Of a DNA stretch of 64,000 nt, positions 58,880 to 64,000 are shown one piece after another. Source of the stretch: Schizophyllum amplum (Eukaryota > Basidiomycota > Agaricomycetes > Agaricales > Schizophyllaceae); contig VDMD01000013.1 in the NCBI GenBank assembly GCA_007026445.1, positions 496,001 to 560,000 of the forward strand, written 5' to 3'. A program made the translations under genes and the position numbers. Below the pieces are notes generated by a model. It was not told where the DNA came from. It searched no databases and worked only from the letters and a program-made list of their open reading frames with translations. Within the stretch, counting starts at the first letter, position 1, and every line of letters begins with the position of its first letter.

Positions 58880-60927
58880 AGTGCAGGTTCAAGTCGAAGG
58901 CGGCCCTCGCCAGCTGCATCCCGACGTTTTGGACGAATTCGAGGATGGCCGGATGTCCTGACGTCATTGCCTAGTTAGGTACATCATTCCGGCCAGTCAG
59001 CAGCAGGCCTCGACCGCGCCCAGGCCATCGACGTCACCCGTCCCTCTGGTTGGCCGACGAATAAACATTTCTTTGTTTTCCGTGACTTCACTCAGCCCCC
59101 GCCCATGAAGTCAGCCAGCCACGGCGCTGCGCCCGCCGGTACGCCACAACACAGAAGACGCCCACGACCTGTTGCCCGGTCACCCGGGGGCGGCTAGCCT
59201 GAGACGAGGGCACACCTTTCTGCAGGCGCTGCACATGCTGCGGGGCCTGCTCTATGTAAGTAGCCCTCCCACTCCCCACAACACCACTACCCGAGCTCCC
59301 ACCTCCATATCTCACCCTGACCAGGCTTTATGGAAGACTTCATAGATGTTGTTGGACCCCTCGAAGCCCTCAAGACGCCTTTGTCTGCTCCGTATCTCAT
59401 GACTGCCCGCCCTCGTGTCTCTTCTATCCGCCACAAGGCGCCTCACTCGACCCTCCGACTTCCTTCCCCACGCTAAAATTCTAGCTCCCTCTTTCTTCGC
59501 TCTCCGCCCCCATTCATCAGGAGCCTGATGGGACGGCATTTGCGAGGTAGCGACTTTATTGCTTCGTCTGATCCTTGCATGACCCTCTCTGACCCCTGCG
59601 ACGGCCTGCGTCGAGGTCTCTGATGCTTGCGCGGAGCCCTCTTACTGGCTGCCCAAAACATACTAAACCCCAATAAGTATCCGAAGCCACTAACACCCGC
59701 TCGCCCAATCGCATCAACGGAGACCGCGCCCTCGAGGTCCGCCAATGAGGACCCGGCGCGTCCCAACACGCTTGCAATTGCAACGCGGTAGCACGCAGCC
59801 AAACGATTCAGCGCACGTTGACTCTGACCGCACGGACTGCAGACGCTGCTGGCTGTCTACCGCAGCCTCATCTCGACGCGCACTGTACGCCGGACCGGAG
59901 GGTCGTGACGCCCGCCTCGCTCTCGCCTTCTCCGCGTCTTCCGCCCCACTCCACCTTTCTCACGACTAGACGTTCAAAGGACTCCCTCAGAACTGTACGA
60001 GAGAGTTCCATTATCACCCGGCGGCGCTCGCAGAAGACTGCGCAAGCGTCACTCGCCATATTCAACGATGTTCCACTCATTTCTCTGGCCTTAGGCTTGA
60101 GGCTTGAACCCGATATTCGACGTTTGGTCCTGCGATCCGTGGTTGAGCCAACGCCCCGGTATGCAAAGTTCAGCTCAATTGCCCGCCGGTATTCCGCACT
60201 TTCGACGCGCGGATGATCTGCATTCGCTTTCACCCTTGCCTGTACTCTCATCCTTGTCATCTCCACCCGTCCTCGCCTTAGCTCTCGTCCCCCCTTCACC
60301 TTAGCTCTCGTGCTCGCATTCATATTCACCATGGCTCTATCTCTTGAAGTTACGCTCACTCATCTGACATCCTCACTTCCTCGAAAATCCCGATGTGCTC
60401 TCTTTCTGCCCCGGCCCCACTTTCCAACTCTGGAAGTCCTGCACATCTTGCTCCGGATTATCATGCGTACCTAGTATCCTTCGTCCATGAATGCATTATC
60501 TTGCCTCGCAAGGTCTCTCGACAGCCATATTGAAGACATCAAATTTGTACCAGGAACGTAGCAATCAGTGCAACGCTCTTGTGCAACAGAAGTCAAGCAA
60601 GGACCACGAATCCAGACTCGAACAGGACTCGAGTCGCCAACGACTCGCCACCCACTTAGGCTCGGATCAAGCTCGTCCACGCGCGTGCGCAGTGCCGCAC
60701 ACACTTGCCCACCACCTGCCCTTCCCAAGCCCTCCACCGTCATCTCGCTAGCCACCGTCCCAGGGTCTGCAAGGCAAGGTTGAAGACCGGCGTAGCCGGA
60801 GCTTTCTAGTGATTACTCAGTTCACCGATTAATCAGAGGCGAAAGTACGCGCTCGTCTGGCTCGTGTCCTCTATAACCAGTTGCTTCGCTCTACTACCGT
60901 ATATTCGTTCGCCTCCCGAGTCCCGAC
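58880..60927. other. Gene-poor pyrimidine-rich stretch
   Basis: Upstream of the phosphatase gene. Strongly C/T-rich plus strand between 59400 and 60300. Open frames such as 59818-60216 give low-complexity translations without domains. A short frame at 60330 (MALSLEVTLTHLTSS) has no partner exon. No gene or RNA is supported. Confidence 0.4.
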
Positions 60928-61393
60928 AGGACCCCTGATAATGGGCGACGAGGTTTGTTCCGCGGACCCCTTCTTTTGGGTACTTTTCGTCCGACATTTT
61001 TGGGCCGGTTTGGGGGCTTTTCGTCCGACTTTTCCTCAGACCTTGTGGTCCAGACCGGTCTTTTTGGCGGTCACGTGACGCAAATTTTGATTATTTTTTC
61101 TCGGAAGTTTCCGATGGCTTTCTTTTGCACCTGGAAAGGTGCTCGCGCGCGCTCAGACGGCTGCCCGAGCCTGTAGGAGGCGGGATCGAACCCAAAACCT
61201 TCTGTTAGGGCCAAATTTGGGCTTCAAACTGGGGGTGAACACCCTCTCACTAGACAATTCGTCCGACATTTGTGTGCGACGTCGCGAGGATTTCAACCGT
61301 TTCGTCCGACAAAATATCCGACTTGGGGGGTCCAAAATCTCAAATTTCGTCCGACATCGGGAACTGCCCTCGCCACCTATTATCAGGGGTCCT
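60928..61393. mobile_element. MITE-like element with inverted ends and 8-bp flanking repeat (hAT-like)
   Basis: The left end AGGACCCCTGATAAT is matched in reverse complement at the right end (ATTATCAGGGGTCCT at 61379-61393). Imperfect similarity continues inward for about 12 more bases. GTCCCGAC flanks both ends (60920-60927 and 61394-61401), an 8-bp duplication typical of hAT elements. The interior has no transposase frame but repeats TTCGTCCGAC five times (near 60986, 61019, 61258, 61302 and 61346) and carries a Pol III B-box-like GGTTCGATCCC on the minus strand (61192-61182). Confidence 0.7.
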
Positions 61394-61401
61394 GTCCCGA
61401 C

Positions 61402-62384
61402 GCGCCTCCGAATGACATCACTCGCGTGTTCAAAACCAAATACGGACAATGCCTTCCTTATCCGGTTGAATGTCAATGATCGATGACGTATTCAAGTACT
61501 TTAGTGATCGCCTGTGATCGCGCGCGCCTCTCGAGGGCCGAGGCCTGTGCCTTCTCGACCTCCCCTCTCACATGTCCTCCTGCTCAAGTACCCAGTTCCT
61601 GACGGACAGGTCAAGCCGCCCTCCTACAGCCCAACAAGCCCCCGCCTCTCCCTCCACCGCCTCCTCACCACCGATTCTTCGTGACAAGCGCCCGCCTCCT
61701 CAGCACGACAAGCGCCCTCCTCCTCCCCCTTCCTCCCCTCGCCGATCGCGATCCCTCATGCTTAACGGCGACATTTATCGCGCCACCGCGACAGCCGGCA
61801 TAGTCGTCCAGATTTGTCCGTCGTACCTGGGGCCTGACAATCACAAGGCAATCGTCTGCAGCCGACCTGACGCGGACGCCTGAAATTCGAATCTGCAGTC
61901 GAACTATCCAGATGGTCACGGTCGAACGATTCAGGTGGTGACGGATGAACGTCGAACGGGAGGGTTTGTAGTGCAATAATGAGGCGACCACGATGCGCCG
62001 TTGACGCAAGGAAGCGACCGCGACGCGCCCGGACAAGAGGACAACCAAGGCGTGTTGTCCGATACTTAGCATCCATTTGGCGTAGACTCGACCTGAGCTC
62101 GGGGTTGCTCCCGGGCCTCGACATCAGTTAGCAGCTAATTAGGAAGTAGTAGGCCTCCTCCAGGCCGTCTACACAGAACAAACGACAGCATGCGCACTAT
62201 GGGTGCGCCGAGATGCTCAAATTCGCTCGTCCAAACAATGCTGTTTTCATGATAACAGGGCGTGTACTACAATAAATATTGTACAAGAAAGTTCATTTGC
62301 ATGCAAAGGTCGTGAGAGAAGTCCAGAGTCAGTCCATCCCCGGGATGTTCAAAAGGTAGTCGATTGATCCATGGGCTGGCGATT
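61402..62384. other. Gene-poor stretch with short imperfect repeats
   Basis: Contains a 24-nt imperfect tandem repeat (GACAAGCGCCC... twice near 61683-61730) and other short imperfect repeats around 61910-62040. No gene is supported before the phosphatase stop codon at 62385. Confidence 0.4.
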
Positions 62385-63989
62385 TTAAAGCGCCAATGCC
62401 ACCGCAAGAAGGCCCGTCACCAGTACCACTCTCCAGGTCACAGAGCGCTTCAGCCCCTCCGCGCCATCGGTCTCCGGGTCCCACGGCAAATTCTGGTACC
62501 CATACTCGATGTTCTGCGGCACCGAGCTATTCACGCACTCCCCATTCTCGATATCGAGCCCCATCAAGTCCTCGGGCACATCGAAGAAGAAATACGTGCT
62601 GTTGTCGAGCCCCTCGAATCCGCTCGTGTCGTACGGGAAGTGGTCCCCGCTATCCGTCGCCGTCGTGTTCCTCAGCAGGATGCACTGCACATTCCCGTAA
62701 TCCTTCGCCAGCTGCGGGTAGTCGCGCATGATGTCCGCGTTACTCGTGTCGCCAATCAGCACGAACCGGCGCTGCGGGAACGTCTCCAGCGCGCGCCGCA
62801 GCGCGACCGAGCGCACGCGGAACGTCTGGTCGAGGGTGGTGAAGTTGTAGGGCCGCGTGTCGAAGGAGCCGAGTGGGTAGTTGCCGAAGATGAAGGACTC
62901 GTACATGCGCGTGGCGGGCTCCGGCGTGGTGGTGAGGTAGTGGAAGTGCGCGCTGGGGATTGACTCGAGCCAGTGCGTGTAGACGGCGGGCATGGTAGAC
63001 CAGGGGGTGAAGGGGTTGGCGAAGGAGTTGTTGAGACCGGAGGTGGGCGAGTAGATGCGTGTCACGCGGAGGACATCGTCGATGTCGGCGAGGAAGGTGA
63101 TGCCCTGGGAAGGAACGAGGAAGGCGGAGCTGTTGCCGACTGCATGGGCGAGGATTAGCGGGGTCCAACTCGGAGAAAGGTGGTGGAAACACGCACGGTC
63201 GCCAGCGTTTGTGCGGACTTCGACGCGGTGGACGCGCTCGCCCAGGTCGGTCGGAATGCTGTCGTTCATGTGCACGAACTGGTTGAACTCGCCGCGCGAA
63301 TCCGTAGGCAACGGGAAAGTCAAGTTGAGTATCGGGCTATCTTGCGCGTCCTTCGTCGCGTTATAGAGCGTGAACGTCAGGGAAAGGTCGGACACGGGGA
63401 GGGAGTAGATGGCTGAGGTGAGGTTGCGCGCCTGGTCTTGCTGCGTCTCGTTGAGCTGGTCCACATCCTTCTCTGGCAGGAACACGTTCGTCAGAGTATC
63501 GAGCTTGGAGCTGTTCTCTAATGGTTCGCGGTACGCCTGGCCGTGAAACAGCACGCTCCAGCCGTTGTCCGTGAGGTTCGCAAACCCTCTGCATCGCTGT
63601 TAGCATATAGTCTGTAGAGCTCTTGACACCACGCACGGAATGTTCAAGATGCGCACAGGAAGCTGCTCGATTTCGTCATCGCTCAGGCCCGCTTCGTTCT
63701 TGACATCGTCCACCGACGGCACGTCGAAGCCAGGGATGATACCCCCGGCAGCCTCCGTCGGAATAGAGGAGGCGAGCGATGAGTACACGCTCGCCACCGC
63801 AGACGGAAACGCTGAGGTGAGCGCGCCTCCAGCTTCCGAGGTCAGGCTACCTGCTGCCGAGGTCGCGCTCGAGATGATGTCGCGCCGATCGCGGGGAGGC
63901 GCTGGGACAGTCGCAGTTGGAGGCGGCGCGCCCGCGGCGAGCTCAAGCGCGAGGAAGAGAGCAAGTACCCTTGAGCTGAACGAGGGCAT
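62385..63989 (-). CDS. Secreted, probably GPI-anchored App1-type phosphatase (DUF2183)
   Basis: Starts MPSFSSRVLALFLALELAAG at 63989 (signal peptide). An Ala/Ser/Thr-rich stretch and GFDVPSVDDVKNEAGLSDDE follow. After an intron comes GWSVLFHGQAYREPLENSSK, with several N-glycosylation sites (NLT, NDS, NSS). The catalytic haloacid-dehalogenase-like motif is ITFLADIDDVLRVTR (DxDD). Typical App1 text continues: PFTPWSTMPAVYTHWLES, FHYLTTTPEPATRMYESFIF, RRALETFPQRRFVLIGDTSN and ADIMRDYPQLAKDYGNVQCI. The C-terminus TWRVVLVTGLLAVALAL is a hydrophobic end preceded by small polar residues, consistent with GPI attachment. Yeast App1 is an intracellular phosphatidate phosphatase at actin patches; this version has a signal peptide and glycosylation sites, so it acts outside the cell on an unknown phosphate ester. 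About three introns. Confidence 0.83.
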
Positions 63990-64000
63990 GGCTAGAGGGA

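Noticed and set aside
60330..60475. Short plus-strand frame MALSLEVTLTHLTSS...
   Set aside because: About 47 codons, no conserved motif and no exon to join; most likely chance.
61182..61192. Possible tRNA gene from a B-box-like GGTTCGATCCC
   Set aside because: No A-box at proper spacing, no acceptor stem and no cloverleaf; kept only as a note within the MITE-like element.
62364..62963. Plus-strand 199-codon frame antisense to the App1-type gene
   Set aside because: Explained by codon third-position GC of the real minus-strand gene; no independent evidence.

Overview
This is nuclear DNA of a filamentous basidiomycete, most likely a plant-biomass-degrading agaricomycete. The evidence is roughly 55% GC, genes broken by many 45-60 nt introns with GTNNGT donors, CTNAC branch sites and YAG acceptors, single-gene transcription units on both strands, secreted pectate lyase and CE1 esterase genes, and two seven-helix membrane proteins of a type I associate with mushroom-forming fungi. 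All coding models were assembled by hand from reading frames, splice signals and family knowledge; no search was run.

Region by region: the left edge holds the 5' end of a secreted pectate lyase (minus), then the splicing factor Rds3/PHF5A (plus) and a small secreted protein (minus). At 4.2-7.7 kb lies a Pumilio RNA-binding protein, followed by about 2.3 kb without a gene. At 10-12.6 kb is a kinase whose exons appear to continue into membrane helices. A seven-helix protein, a doubtful small ORF and a serine-rich conserved protein follow to 17.4 kb. At 18.3-20.7 kb is a PIF1 helicase with an N-terminal RNase H1/viroplasmin-type domain. From 20.9 to 32 kb the window is gene-dense: CE1 esterase, Ysc84/SH3 actin protein, SprT metalloprotease, short-chain dehydrogenase, SBDS/Sdo1 and the BAR-SH3 protein Rvs167.

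After a TA-flanked MITE-like element comes a Zap1-like zinc-finger activator with Cys-rich and His-rich regions. A second seven-helix protein, a decayed F-box/LRR-like relic and an intact F-box gene follow. At 42.3-48.7 kb two paralogous S1/P1 nucleases flank a divergent bZIP regulator and arsenite methyltransferase pair that share a 235-bp promoter with a perfect hairpin. Beyond are a broken secreted-protein pseudogene, a WGR-PARP, a rhodanese-tyrosine phosphatase with a very long insert in its catalytic domain, a 3.5 kb gene-poor stretch carrying a second MITE-like element, and a secreted, probably GPI-anchored App1-type phosphatase.

No gene cluster or operon is evident. Functional groupings are actin/endocytosis (Ysc84 and Rvs167), DNA maintenance (PIF1, SprT, PARP), metal or metalloid response (Zap1-like, bZIP, arsenite methyltransferase), secreted degradation (pectate lyase, CE1, two S1/P1 nucleases) and RNA/ribosome biology (Rds3, Pumilio, SBDS). 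The features most worth a second look are the kinase-membrane fusion, the PIF1 N-terminal domain, the Zap1-like repeats, the arsenic promoter hairpin, four GC-AG introns that all use GCGAGT donors, a 6-nt microexon and two MITE-like elements.
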